From Cupriavidus pauculus (lineage in GTDB: Bacteria; Pseudomonadota; Gammaproteobacteria; Burkholderiales; Burkholderiaceae), in assembly GCF_008801835.1 (NCBI RefSeq), contig NZ_VZOW01000026.1:1-64000 (forward strand): a stretch of 64,000 bases of DNA. Direction: 5' to 3'. The notes beneath the pieces were generated by a model that worked only from the letters and a program-made list of their open reading frames with translations, ran no database searches and had not been told where the DNA came from. Shown here piece by piece: positions 52,657-62,199 of this stretch (position 1 is the first letter of the stretch; every line of letters starts with the position of its first letter). A program made the position numbers and the translations under genes.

Positions 52657-53112
52657 TCAGCGCATGCCGATGCCGCGCGCCATCATCACGGCGCATAGCG
52701 GCAGCAGGATAAACAAATGGGCTTCTATCATGACCCAGCGGCGCGCCTTCTTGATCTCGGCGGGCGTGGGCACGAATTCCGGCAGCTTGTTTGCCTGCTT
52801 GCGCCACTTGGCGATGGCGAGCGTGGGCGGCAGCGAGCACAGCGCAATCAATACGAACACCGTCATCTTGGCGTGGAACCAGGGATTGTGGATCAGGAAA
52901 TCCACGCCCTTGGCCCCATAGAACAGCCGCAGCAGGCCGGTGGCCAGCACGATCATCGCCGAGAGGAAATAGAACAGGTCATAGCGCGACAGCCGGCGTA
53001 CCGTGGCCGGCGTCATGTCCGGGCGCAGAACCACCGCTTCGGCGGTCATCAGCGTGACCAGCACGAAGATGGCCGTGAAGTGCAGGAACGCGAGCAGGGC
53101 ATCGGTCAGCAT
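52657..53112 (-). CDS. DUF2214 family membrane protein
   Basis: 151 residues with four membrane helices (about 3-24, 45-64, 82-102, 126-146). Conserved-looking features include HFTAIFVLVTLMTAEAVVLRP and NPWFHAKMTVFVLIALCSLPP. Function unknown; the helix arrangement with histidines recalls CopD/cytochrome b-like small membrane proteins. 97 bp downstream of the CaiB gene. Confidence 0.83.
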   Translation of the reverse strand: MLTDALLAFLHFTAIFVLVTLMTAEAVVLRPDMTPATVRRLSRYDLFYFLSAMIVLATGLLRLFYGAKGVDFLIHNPWFHAKMTVFVLIALCSLPPTLAIAKWRKQANKLPEFVPTPAEIKKARRWVMIEAHLFILLPLCAVMMARGIGMR

Positions 53113-53209
53113 GAATTCTCCTCAGTTGGGGGAAACGTCCATGATCACCGGCCCTGTGCGCCGGCCCGGTTCACCAGGCGGCGCGGCGCGCGGAGCGCCT
53201 TGCGTGGAT

Positions 53210-54430
53210 TCAGACCACACCCTTGGTGCGCAGGGCGGCGATGTGTTCGGCACTGTAGCCGAGTGTCTCGCCCAGCACCACATCGGTGTGCTCGCCCAGC
53301 AACGGCGGATGGCGCAGCGCTTCGGGCGGCGTCACGCTCATCCGCATCGGGCTGCCCACCAGCTTGACCGTGCCCGCCGTCGGGTGCGGCAGATCGACGC
53401 GCAGGCCGCGCGACACCACCTGCTCGTTCTCGAACACCTCGTCGAGCGTGTTGATCGGGCCGCACGGCACGCCGGCGCGCTCCAGATCGAGAATCCATTG
53501 CTCGCGCGTGCGCGGCGCCACCATCTCGGCCAGGATCGGCACCAGCACGTCGCGGTGCGCCACGCGCTGCGGATTGGTGGCGAAACGCGCGTCGTCGGCC
53601 AGCTCGGGGCGGCCTCCGGCGGTCACGAACTTGCGGAACTGCCCGTCGTTGCCCACCGCGACGATGATCCAGCCATCGGCGGCCTGGAACGTCTGATAAG
53701 GCACGATGTTCGGGTGAGCATTGCCCCAGCGCTTGGGCGCCACGCCGCTGGCCAGGTAGTTCGTATTCATGTTGGCCAGCATCGCCACCTGCACGTCGAG
53801 CAGCGCCATGTCGATGTACTGGCCCTCGCCGGTGCGCTCGCGATGGGCCAGCGCGGCCAGCACGGCGATCGTCGCGTACTGGCCGGTCATCAGGTCGGAA
53901 ATCGCCACGCCAGCCTTCTGCGGACCGCCGCCGGGCAGATCGTCGCGCTCGCCGGTCAGGCTCATGAATCCGCCCATGCCCTGCACGATGAAGTCGTAAC
54001 CCGGCCGCTGTGCGTACGGGCCGGTCTGGCCGAAGCCGGTGACGGAGCAATAGATCAGGTCCGGCTTGACGGCCTTGAGCGAGTCGTAATCTAGGCCGTA
54101 TTTCTTCAATTGGCCGACCTTGTAGTTCTCCAGCACGACATCGCTCTGCGCGGCCAGCTCGCGCACCAGCTGCTGGCCTTCGGGCGTGCTGATGTCGCAC
54201 GTCACCGAGCGCTTGTTGCGGTTTGCGGCCAGATAGTAGGCGGCTTCGGCGGTGTCGCGGCCGTCCGGCGTCTTGAGCCACGGCGGGCCCCAGATGCGCG
54301 TGTCGTCGCCAGCGCCGGGGCGCTCGATCTTGATCACGTCGGCGCCGAAATCGGCAAGATTCTGGGCGCACCATGGCCCGGCGAGAACGCGGGTCAGGTC
54401 AAGGACGCGAAGATGGCTTAAAGCTCCCAT
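53210..54430 (-). CDS. CaiB/BaiF (family III) CoA-transferase
   Basis: 406 residues, the usual length and order: LSHLRVLDLTRVLAGPWCAQNLADFGADVIKIERPG at the N-terminus, the catalytic aspartate in QRPGYDFIVQGMGG (~170), and the C-terminal GVPCGPINTLDEVF. It transfers CoA between carboxylic acids, often succinyl-CoA as donor. Relatives include glutarate CoA-transferases that feed GcdH, but the genes here are 40 kb apart, so this is only a possibility. The ATG at 54430 matches the family start. Confidence 0.92.
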   Translation of the reverse strand: MGALSHLRVLDLTRVLAGPWCAQNLADFGADVIKIERPGAGDDTRIWGPPWLKTPDGRDTAEAAYYLAANRNKRSVTCDISTPEGQQLVRELAAQSDVVLENYKVGQLKKYGLDYDSLKAVKPDLIYCSVTGFGQTGPYAQRPGYDFIVQGMGGFMSLTGERDDLPGGGPQKAGVAISDLMTGQYATIAVLAALAHRERTGEGQYIDMALLDVQVAMLANMNTNYLASGVAPKRWGNAHPNIVPYQTFQAADGWIIVAVGNDGQFRKFVTAGGRPELADDARFATNPQRVAHRDVLVPILAEMVAPRTREQWILDLERAGVPCGPINTLDEVFENEQVVSRGLRVDLPHPTAGTVKLVGSPMRMSVTPPEALRHPPLLGEHTDVVLGETLGYSAEHIAALRTKGVV

Positions 54431-54735
54431 GGCGATCAACGGCTGCAAGGTCTGAGGAGCCAGCACTCTATCACCGGCCATGGCGGGCGATGCACGCGCG
54501 CGGGGCGCGGCCGGCCGTTCCGTGGGCGATAACCGGACAGCGCGCGACCATCGCTGGCGGGTCGGGGCGTATTGAGGCATATCGGCCCGCCCGCCCGTCG
54601 CCGGGCGGCAAGCCATACAACAGCAAGGCGGCGAGCCACTGCCCCGTGACAGGGCTTGACCCGTATAATCAACGGTTTGCAAATCCAACCTGACTGACTG
54701 CGCCCTGCCACGACGCGGGAAGCGCCCGATACAAC

Positions 54736-57360
54736 ATGAAAGTCTCCGACATTCGCAGCAAGTTCCTGCAGTTCTTCGAGTCGAAGGGCCATACCGTGGT
54801 CCGCTCGTCCAGCCTGGTGCCGGCGAACGACCCGACGCTGCTGTTCACCAATTCGGGCATGGTGCAGTTCAAGGACGTGTTCCTGGGCACCGACAAGCGC
54901 CCGTACTCGCGCGCCACGTCTTCGCAGCGCTCGGTCCGCGCCGGCGGCAAGCATAACGATCTGGAGAATGTGGGGTACACGGCACGCCACCACACGTTCT
55001 TTGAAATGCTGGGCAATTTCTCGTTCGGCGATTACTTCAAGCGCGACGCGATCCACTACGCGTGGGAACTGCTGACCAAGGTCTACCAGCTGCCCGCCGA
55101 CAAGCTGTGGGTGACGGTCTACGCCGAAGACGACGAGGCCTACGACATCTGGGCCAAGGAAGTGGGCGTGCCCGCGGAGCGCATCGTGCGCATCGGCGAC
55201 AACAAGGGCGCGCGCTACGCCTCGGACAACTTCTGGCAGATGGCGGACACCGGCCCGTGCGGCCCGTGCTCGGAAATTTTCTTCGACCACGGCCCCGAGG
55301 TGTGGGGCGGCCCGCCGGGATCGCCCGAGGAAGACGGCGACCGCTACATCGAAGTGTGGAACCTCGTGTTCATGCAGTTCAATCGCGACGAGCAGGGCAA
55401 CATGACGCGCCTGCCCAAGCCGTGCGTGGATACCGGCATGGGTCTGGAGCGCATTGCCGCCGTGCTGCAGCACGTGCACAGCAACTACGAGATCGACCTG
55501 TTCCAGGCGCTGATCAAGGCCGCCGGTCGTGAGACGCACATTACCGACCTGACCCAGAATTCGCTCAAGGTCATCGCCGACCATATCCGCGCGTGCTCGT
55601 TCCTGATCGTCGACGGCGTGATTCCGGGCAACGAGGGCCGTGGCTATGTGCTGCGCCGCATCGTGCGCCGTGCCATCCGCCATGGCTACAAGCTTGGCCA
55701 GAAGACGCCGTTCTTCCACAAGCTGGTGGCTGATCTGGTGGAACAGATGGGCCAGGCCTATCCGGAACTGGCCGAAGCCCAAGGCCGCGTGGTGGAGGTG
55801 CTGAAGGCCGAGGAAGAACGCTTCTTCGAAACGATCGAAAACGGCATGTCGATCCTGGACGCCGCCGTGGCCGACCTGAAGGCCAAGGGCAACAAGGTGC
55901 TCGATGGCGAACTGGCGTTCAAGCTGCACGACACGTTCGGCTTCCCGCTCGATCTGACGCAGGACGTGGCGCGCGAGCAGGAAATCACCGTGGACGAGGC
56001 GGCGTTCGACGCCGCGATGACGCGCCAGCGCGAACAGGCGCGCGCCGCCGGCAAGTTCAAGATGGCCGCGGGCCTGGAATACACGGGCGACAAGACCGTG
56101 TTCCACGGCTACGACGCGCTGAGCATGGAAGGCGTGCGCGTGACCGCGCTGTATGTCGATGGCGCCGCGGTGGAATCGATGCAGCCGGGCCAGACCGGCG
56201 TGGTCGTGCTCGACAACACGCCGTTCTACGCCGAGTCCGGCGGTCAGGTTGGCGATCAGGGCACGCTGGTGGCGGGCCCCGCCGTGTTCACGGTGGCCGA
56301 TACCACCAAGATCCAGGCCGACGTGTTCGGCCACCAGGGCACGCTGGCCAACGGCGTGCTCAAGGTAGGTGACACCGTGGCGGCGCAGGTTGACGCCGTG
56401 CGCCGCGCGCGCACCGTGCGCAACCACTCGGCCACCCACCTGATGCACAAGGCATTGCGCGAAGTGCTGGGCAGCCACGTGCAGCAGAAGGGCTCGCTGG
56501 TCGATCCGGACAAGACGCGCTTCGACTTCTCGCACAGCGCACCGCTGACCGACGCGCAGATCCGCCAGATCGAGGAAATCGTCAATGCGGAGATCCTGCG
56601 CAACGAGCCGACCGTCGCCGCCGTGATGGGCTTCGACGACGCGGTCAAGAGCGGCGCGATGGCGCTGTTCGGCGAGAAGTACGGTGACGATGTGCGCGTG
56701 CTGTCGATCGGATCGTCCAAGGAACTGTGCGGCGGCACCCACGTGACGCGCACCGGCGACATCGGGCTGTTCAAGATCGTGGTCGAAGCGGGCGTGGCGG
56801 CCGGCATCCGTCGCGTCGAAGCCATTACGGGCGACAACGCGCTGCATTACCTGCAACAGCTCGACGCGCGCCTGGCCGAAGCGGCTGCAGCGCTGCGCGC
56901 GCAACCGTCGGAACTGGTGCCGCGTATCGGCCAGGTGCAGGAGCAGGTCCGCGCGCTCGAGAAGGAACTCGAAAAGCTCAAGAGCAAGCTCGCTTCGTCG
57001 CAGGGCGACGAACTGGTGTCGCAGGCCGTGGACGTCAACGGACTCAAGGTGCTGGCCGCGCAGCTCGAAGGCGCGGACGTCAAGACGCTGCGCGAAACGA
57101 TGGACAAGCTCAAGGACAAGCTGCAGAGCGCGGCCATCGTGCTGGCGGCCGTGGCCGACGGCAAGGTCAGCCTGATCGCCGGTGTGACCGCCGACGCCAC
57201 GTCGAAGGTCAAGGCAGGCGAGCTGGTCAACTTCGTCGCGCAGCAAGTCGGCGGCAAGGGCGGCGGCCGTCCCGACATGGCGCAGGCCGGCGGCACGGAC
57301 CCGACCAACCTGTCGAAGGCGCTGGCCGGCGTGACGGCGTGGGTGTCTGCAAAGGTCTGA
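54736..57360 (+). CDS. alaS: alanyl-tRNA synthetase
   Basis: 874 residues, complete class II enzyme: catalytic core (~1-460, with RAGGKHNDLENVGYTARHHTFFEMLGNFS), editing domain with zinc ligands HSATHLMH (~565-572) and CGGTHV (~666-671), and the C-Ala oligomerisation domain at the end. It charges tRNA-Ala and hydrolyses mischarged Ser/Gly-tRNA. A perfect TATAAT sits at 54664 upstream, but without a clear -35. Confidence 0.98.
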   Translation: MKVSDIRSKFLQFFESKGHTVVRSSSLVPANDPTLLFTNSGMVQFKDVFLGTDKRPYSRATSSQRSVRAGGKHNDLENVGYTARHHTFFEMLGNFSFGDYFKRDAIHYAWELLTKVYQLPADKLWVTVYAEDDEAYDIWAKEVGVPAERIVRIGDNKGARYASDNFWQMADTGPCGPCSEIFFDHGPEVWGGPPGSPEEDGDRYIEVWNLVFMQFNRDEQGNMTRLPKPCVDTGMGLERIAAVLQHVHSNYEIDLFQALIKAAGRETHITDLTQNSLKVIADHIRACSFLIVDGVIPGNEGRGYVLRRIVRRAIRHGYKLGQKTPFFHKLVADLVEQMGQAYPELAEAQGRVVEVLKAEEERFFETIENGMSILDAAVADLKAKGNKVLDGELAFKLHDTFGFPLDLTQDVAREQEITVDEAAFDAAMTRQREQARAAGKFKMAAGLEYTGDKTVFHGYDALSMEGVRVTALYVDGAAVESMQPGQTGVVVLDNTPFYAESGGQVGDQGTLVAGPAVFTVADTTKIQADVFGHQGTLANGVLKVGDTVAAQVDAVRRARTVRNHSATHLMHKALREVLGSHVQQKGSLVDPDKTRFDFSHSAPLTDAQIRQIEEIVNAEILRNEPTVAAVMGFDDAVKSGAMALFGEKYGDDVRVLSIGSSKELCGGTHVTRTGDIGLFKIVVEAGVAAGIRRVEAITGDNALHYLQQLDARLAEAAAALRAQPSELVPRIGQVQEQVRALEKELEKLKSKLASSQGDELVSQAVDVNGLKVLAAQLEGADVKTLRETMDKLKDKLQSAAIVLAAVADGKVSLIAGVTADATSKVKAGELVNFVAQQVGGKGGGRPDMAQAGGTDPTNLSKALAGVTAWVSAKV

Positions 57361-57428
57361 CGCGCTGCATGCCCAGCCTGGGCGGCCGGCAGCCGTAGCC
57401 GGCCCACCACCGCATCGTTGCATCATCC

Positions 57429-57454
57429 AAAAAAGCGCCCGCGGGCGCTTTTTT
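57429..57454. terminator. bidirectional rho-independent terminator
   Basis: AAAAAAGCGCCC-GC-GGGCGCTTTTTT is a symmetric hairpin with a T-run on both strands. It ends alaS and, from the other side, the slipin operon. Confidence 0.92.
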
Positions 57455-57523
57455 CTTTTCGGGGACGCACCGTTCGCGGCCGAACAGCGGGCCGAAGGTG
57501 GCGCGCCGCAGCCGACATTGCGG

Positions 57524-58279
57524 CTATTTCGCGCCGCCGCCGATCAGCTTCGACACGATGTCGATCGGCAACGGAAACACGATGGTCGAACTCTTGTCCC
57601 CGGCGATCTGCGTGAGCGTCTGCAGATAGCGCAGCTGCATGGCCTGCGGCTCCCGCGCCAGCATCTGCGCGGCTTCGAGCAATTTCACGGACGCCTGCAA
57701 TTCGCCTTCCGCATGGATGATCTTGGCGCGGCGTTCGCGTTCGGCTTCGGCCTGTTTGGCGATGGCACGCACCATCGATTCGTTCAGGTCCACATGCTTG
57801 ATTTCGACGTTCGAGACCTTGATGCCCCATGCGTCGGTCTGCGCGTCGAGCGCCTTCTGGATGTCGAGATTGAGCTTTTCGCGCTCGGCCAGCATCTCGT
57901 CCAGTTCATGTTTGCCCAGTACCGAGCGCAGCGTGGTCTGCGCCAGCTGGCTCGTCGCTTCGAGGAAATTGGCAACTTCGATGATGGCGCGCTCGGGATC
58001 GACGACGCGGAAGTACACCACCGCGTTGACCTTCACGGACACGTTGTCGTGCGAGATCACGTCCTGCGGCGGCACGTCGAACACCACCGTGCGCAGGTCC
58101 ACGCGCACCATCTGCTGCACGCCGGGGATCAGCAGGACCAGCCCGGGACCCTTGACGCGCCAGAAGCGGCCAAGCATGAACACCACGCCGCGCTCGTATT
58201 CGCGCAGTATGCGGACGGCGCTTATCACCAGCAGTACGAGCAGGAAGATCAGGCCGCCGAAGCTGAATCCGAACGCCAT
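57524..58279 (-). CDS. slipin (stomatin/prohibitin-like) membrane protein
   Basis: 251 residues: N-terminal membrane hairpin (~6-22, FGGLIFLLVLLVISAVRIL) and the SPFH domain (~23-190; EYERGVVFMLGRFWRVKGPGLVLLIPGVQQMVRVDLRT). Slipins form membrane scaffolds and are substrates or partners of NfeD proteases. It begins 18 bp after the NfeD stop in the same operon, the conserved stomatin-NfeD pairing. Confidence 0.93.
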   Translation of the reverse strand: MAFGFSFGGLIFLLVLLVISAVRILREYERGVVFMLGRFWRVKGPGLVLLIPGVQQMVRVDLRTVVFDVPPQDVISHDNVSVKVNAVVYFRVVDPERAIIEVANFLEATSQLAQTTLRSVLGKHELDEMLAEREKLNLDIQKALDAQTDAWGIKVSNVEIKHVDLNESMVRAIAKQAEAERERRAKIIHAEGELQASVKLLEAAQMLAREPQAMQLRYLQTLTQIAGDKSSTIVFPLPIDIVSKLIGGGAK

Positions 58280-58297
58280 ATCGGGCTCCTAGTTGTG

Positions 58298-59758
58298 TCA
58301 GGCATCGTGAATGGAAGTGACGTCGAGCACCAGGCCGCGGCGCCCCGTGATGCGTACGCGCTGTCCGCGCGTCAGCGGCCCGCTGCCGCGAATGCGCCAT
58401 TGTTCGCCGCGAATCGTCGCCCAGCCGTCGGCCGGCGTATCGTCGATCACCACCGCGATGCCGCCCACCAGCGTGTCCGCGCCGCTGACCACCGGCCGCC
58501 GGCGCGCGCGCAGGACCACGGCGGACATGCCGAACAGGAATGCCGCGGAGAGGCCGCACAGGCCGGCGATCAGCGATAAGGGCACGCCAAAGCCGGGCAC
58601 ATCGGTGTCGATCAGCATGACCGCACCAAAGGCGAAGGCGACGATGCCGCCCACGCCCACGGTGCCAAACGTCGGCAGGAACAGTTCGGCGATCATGCAG
58701 CCGACGCCCAGCGCGATCAGCGCCAGTCCGGCGTAGTTCAACGGCAGCATCTGCAGCGCGAACAGACCCAGCAGCAGGCAGATCGCACCGGCGATGCCGG
58801 GCAGCACCATGCCCGGCGTGGAGAATTCGAAGATCAGGCCGTAGATGCCGATCATCATGAGGATCAGCGCCACGCTGGGATCGGTGACGACGGCCAGCAG
58901 GCGGATGCGCCAGTCTGGCGCCACCGTGACGACCGGCGCGTTTGCCGTGTGCAGCACACGGATGGCGCCGCTGGCGTCGATGCGCTTGCCATCGACCTGC
59001 CGCAGCAGCGCCGGCAGATCTGGCGCGACGAGATCGGCAACTTTCTGCGCGACGGCTTCGTCGGCGGACAGACTGACCGCTTCGCGCACGGCGCGCTCGC
59101 CCCATTCGGCATTGCGCTGGCGCAATTGCGCGAGGCCGCGGATATAGGCCGATGCATCGTGCATCTGCTTGCGCGTCATGGTGTCCTGGGCCGCCGGCGC
59201 ACTGGCCGGAGAAGGCCCGGGAGCGGTTTCCGGTTGTGCGCCGCCGATGCCGATGGCCACAGGGCTGGCCGCGCCGAGATTGGTGCCCGGCGCCATCGCC
59301 GCGATATGGCTGGCGTAGAGGATGTAGGTACCCGCGCTGGCGGCGCGTGCACCACCGGGGTAGACATAGGTGGCAACCGGCACCGGCGACGCGAGGATGG
59401 CCTGGATGATGTCTCGCATCGATTTGTCGAGGCCGCCGGGCGTGTCCATTTCGAGCACGATCAACTGCGCGCCATGCTGCTGCGCCTGCTCGATGCCGCG
59501 CACGGCGAAACTGGCGCTGGCCGGGCCGATCGCGCCCTTTATGGCGATTACGTACACCGGTGCGACCGGTGCGGATGCGCCTGCGGACGCCGATGCCGGC
59601 TCGGACGGCAGCGAGGTTGGCGGCCCGGGTGCGGCCGCGACGCCGTGGCTTGCCAGCAGCGCGAAGCCGAAAGCCAGAAGCAGGCAGGCGACGATTGCCC
59701 GCCGCAGCCAGTTCGCGGCGGCAGGCATCGGCCGTGGCCACACGAATGCATAGGTCAT
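58298..59758 (-). CDS. NfeD-type membrane serine protease (ClpP class)
   Basis: 486 residues: signal peptide (~18-43), ClpP-like protease domain (~65-260), four to six membrane helices (~275-410) and a C-terminal OB-fold NfeD domain (~425-486). The probable catalytic pair is Ser141 (GGARAASAGTYI) and Lys197 (MTRKQMHDASAYI), aligned by eye with the archaeal 1510-N protease. A low-complexity Ala/Pro insert occupies ~175-190. It acts with the downstream slipin in membrane protein quality control. Confidence 0.92.
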   Translation of the reverse strand: MTYAFVWPRPMPAAANWLRRAIVACLLLAFGFALLASHGVAAAPGPPTSLPSEPASASAGASAPVAPVYVIAIKGAIGPASASFAVRGIEQAQQHGAQLIVLEMDTPGGLDKSMRDIIQAILASPVPVATYVYPGGARAASAGTYILYASHIAAMAPGTNLGAASPVAIGIGGAQPETAPGPSPASAPAAQDTMTRKQMHDASAYIRGLAQLRQRNAEWGERAVREAVSLSADEAVAQKVADLVAPDLPALLRQVDGKRIDASGAIRVLHTANAPVVTVAPDWRIRLLAVVTDPSVALILMMIGIYGLIFEFSTPGMVLPGIAGAICLLLGLFALQMLPLNYAGLALIALGVGCMIAELFLPTFGTVGVGGIVAFAFGAVMLIDTDVPGFGVPLSLIAGLCGLSAAFLFGMSAVVLRARRRPVVSGADTLVGGIAVVIDDTPADGWATIRGEQWRIRGSGPLTRGQRVRITGRRGLVLDVTSIHDA

Positions 59759-59843
59759 GGCGGAGCGCGTCCCGTCGTAGGTGCCGTGGCCGCGCCACTT
59801 TCAGTGTAGACGACCCACCACATCCTGCAGCGCGCCCGCTGTG

Positions 59844-60755
59844 TCAGGCCGCCGCGCGGGTGTGGTCGAACGTACCGGGGTTGCCGATGTCGCTGGGGGT
59901 GGGGAAATCCTGCAACAGATCGGCCAGGGCGATCAGCGCCGCACTGGCCATCGACGGATACCAGGCCAGCACCGTGGTGACGCGGCCGGCGTCGCCGAGC
60001 GGGTGGAGGCTGACTTCCGGCAGGTTGCGATAAAGCGCCAGCACCGAGCGCGGCACGATGGCCACGCCGATACCGGCCGCGGCGCACGTCACGATGGCGT
60101 GATACGACCCGAGTTGAATCACGCGGCTGGGCGCCTGGCCGGACTGGGCGTACCAGTGGTCGAAACGCGTGCGATAGTTGCAGCCGGCCTCGAATGTCAG
60201 CAGCGGGGCGCGGTCGACATCGGCCGGCGTGCGGATCGGCGCGTGGCCGGCGCTGGCGACGATCACAAGTTCTTCCTCGAAGGCCGCGCGGCTGACCAGG
60301 TCGGGCTCGCCTATTGGGTCCGCAACGAAGGCGCAGTCGACCTCGAAGCGACGCAGCGCGTCGAGCGCCCGGCGCGTCGGCAGCGTCACCAGTTCCAGTT
60401 CGACGCACGGCCAGGCGCGGTGGTAGGCCGCCAGCACATGCGGCAAACGGCTGGCCGCGGTGCTTTCCATCGACGCGATCCGCAGCCGCCCCTGCGGATG
60501 GGCCGGCTGCACGGCCTGCCGCGCCTCGTCGGCCAACTGAAGGATGCGGCACGCATAGTCGAACAGCGTCTGTCCGGCCGGCGTGAGCACCATGCGGCGG
60601 CCATCGCGCACAAACAGGTCCACCCCGAGCGACTGCTCGAGCTGGCGGATCCGCGTGGTCACATTGGACTGCACCCGATGCAGCCGCTCCGCGGCCCGCG
60701 TGACGCCGCCCGCTTCCACTACCGTGCGAAAAATCTCAAGTGCAGCAAGGTCCAT
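59844..60755 (-). CDS. LysR-family transcriptional regulator
   Basis: 303 residues: winged helix-turn-helix (~1-60, LAALEIFRTVVEAGGVTRAAERLHRVQSNVTTRIRQLEQSL) and a LysR effector domain (~88-290). Divergent from the MFS gene at 60882; the 126-bp region between contains an AT-rich TTTATTATTCATTT stretch that likely holds both promoters. It probably controls the rightward MFS-aldolase-tautomerase set. Confidence 0.9.
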   Translation of the reverse strand: MDLAALEIFRTVVEAGGVTRAAERLHRVQSNVTTRIRQLEQSLGVDLFVRDGRRMVLTPAGQTLFDYACRILQLADEARQAVQPAHPQGRLRIASMESTAASRLPHVLAAYHRAWPCVELELVTLPTRRALDALRRFEVDCAFVADPIGEPDLVSRAAFEEELVIVASAGHAPIRTPADVDRAPLLTFEAGCNYRTRFDHWYAQSGQAPSRVIQLGSYHAIVTCAAAGIGVAIVPRSVLALYRNLPEVSLHPLGDAGRVTTVLAWYPSMASAALIALADLLQDFPTPSDIGNPGTFDHTRAAA

Positions 60756-60881
60756 AGCAGGATGGTTTCTCTATCGAGATGGAAGTCATCTTTATTATTC
60801 ATTTTTCGTGATGACTCGAACGCGCATAGGATAGTCAACAATGCGCGGCAGTGCCAGCCGCCTTCACCCCCGATCCCCGTC

Positions 60882-62111
60882 ATGTCACTTGCAAACACAG
60901 AAATCCCGGCCGGAGTCACGCAGAGGCCCACATTCGGCCCGTGGGCCGTGGCAATGGCCGGGCTGGTGTCGCTGGCCCTGGCAATGGGAATCGGCCGCTT
61001 CGCCTTTACGCCGTTGTTGCCGATGATGCTGCACGATGGCGCCGTGACGCTGGCCGGTGGCGGGGCGCTGGCCACCATGAACTACATCGGCTATCTGCTG
61101 GGCGCGCTGTTGTGCCTCGTCATCCGGCCGGACCCGGTGCGCATGGTGCGCGGCGCATTGGCGCTGACCGTCGTGCTGACGTTGGCCATGGCTCTGCCGG
61201 GCGGCATGCCGGCGTGGATCGTGTGGCGCACGCTGGCAGGCATTGCCAGCGCCCTGGTGATGGTCTACGCCACGGCGTGGTGCATGCAGCGTCTGGCGGA
61301 ACTGGGACAGCCGACGCTGGGCGGGCTGATGTTCTGCGGACCCGGGCTCGGTATCGTGGTCACCGGCCTTTCCGCGTCGGGCATGGTGGCGACCCACTGG
61401 CATGCCACCTCGGGCTGGATCGCGTTCGCGATACTGGGCGGTGCGATGCTGGCGGCGGTATGGCGCGTGTTCGGATCGTCGTCGGCACCGGCGCAGCATG
61501 CCGACGGACGGCCAGGCGCCGCGCCACCGGCGACGCCGCGCTTAGACAGCCAGACCTGGGCGCTGACGCTGGCCTACGGGCTGGCCGGCTTCGGCTACAT
61601 CATCACTGCGACGTTCCTGCCCGTGATCGCGCGACAGGCGATGCCGGGCAGCATCTGGGTCGATCTGTTCTGGCCGATCCTCGGTGGGGGCGTGGCGGTC
61701 GGCGCGTGGCTGGTGACGCGCATCGGCATGCATCACGACAATCGCCGCATGATGATGCTGCTGTACACGATGCAGGCGGTCGGTGTCGGCGTGGTCGCCG
61801 TATGGCCCACCGTGGCCGGATTCGCGCTCAGCAGCCTGCTGGTGGGCCTGCCGTTTACCGCGCTGGTGTCGTTCGCAATGCGCGAAGCGCGCCGGCTTTG
61901 GGGCGCGGGGGCGGCCAGGCTGATCGGCCTGATGACGGCCGCCTATGCGATCGGCCAGATTGCCGGGCCGCCGCTGGCCACGTCGCTGGTGGCGCGCACG
62001 GGCGGATTCGCGGCCTCGCTGGCGGTGGCCGCGGCGGCGTTGCTGCTGGGCGCGGCAATCCACGGCTGGATGTGGCGCGCAATGCCAGCGGACGCGCGCA
62101 CGGGCCGCTGA
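60882..62111 (+). CDS. YbfB/YjiJ-family MFS transporter
   Basis: 409 residues with twelve membrane helices; SLALAMGIGRFAFTPLLPMM in helix 1 and GLAGFGYIITATFLPVIARQ in helix 7 are typical of the MFS_4 (YbfB/YjiJ) group. The C-terminus is short and charged. Substrate unknown, but with the downstream genes a small hydroxy- or oxo-acid is plausible. The ATG at 60882 is taken because it begins the first membrane domain at the right distance; the frame is open far upstream but antisense to the LysR gene. Confidence 0.88.
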   Translation: MSLANTEIPAGVTQRPTFGPWAVAMAGLVSLALAMGIGRFAFTPLLPMMLHDGAVTLAGGGALATMNYIGYLLGALLCLVIRPDPVRMVRGALALTVVLTLAMALPGGMPAWIVWRTLAGIASALVMVYATAWCMQRLAELGQPTLGGLMFCGPGLGIVVTGLSASGMVATHWHATSGWIAFAILGGAMLAAVWRVFGSSSAPAQHADGRPGAAPPATPRLDSQTWALTLAYGLAGFGYIITATFLPVIARQAMPGSIWVDLFWPILGGGVAVGAWLVTRIGMHHDNRRMMMLLYTMQAVGVGVVAVWPTVAGFALSSLLVGLPFTALVSFAMREARRLWGAGAARLIGLMTAAYAIGQIAGPPLATSLVARTGGFAASLAVAAAALLLGAAIHGWMWRAMPADARTGR

Positions 62112-62199
62112 CGACTGCGCTACAGTATCGGCTTCGCCGCTCACTCGACCAGGCCGCATCCGCGCCGGCGTTGCAGGGCGGCGCGAAAGCCAAGCCCCC

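Noticed and set aside
54664..54669. Perfect TATAAT box upstream of alaS
   Set aside because: The only TTGAC nearby is 3 bp away and no -35 lies at 16-18 bp, so I do not call a promoter.
54436..57426. A nearly 1000-codon open frame antisense to alaS
   Set aside because: It mirrors the codon bias of alaS, has no ribosome binding site and its translation is rich in Arg/His/Ala without any recognisable fold.
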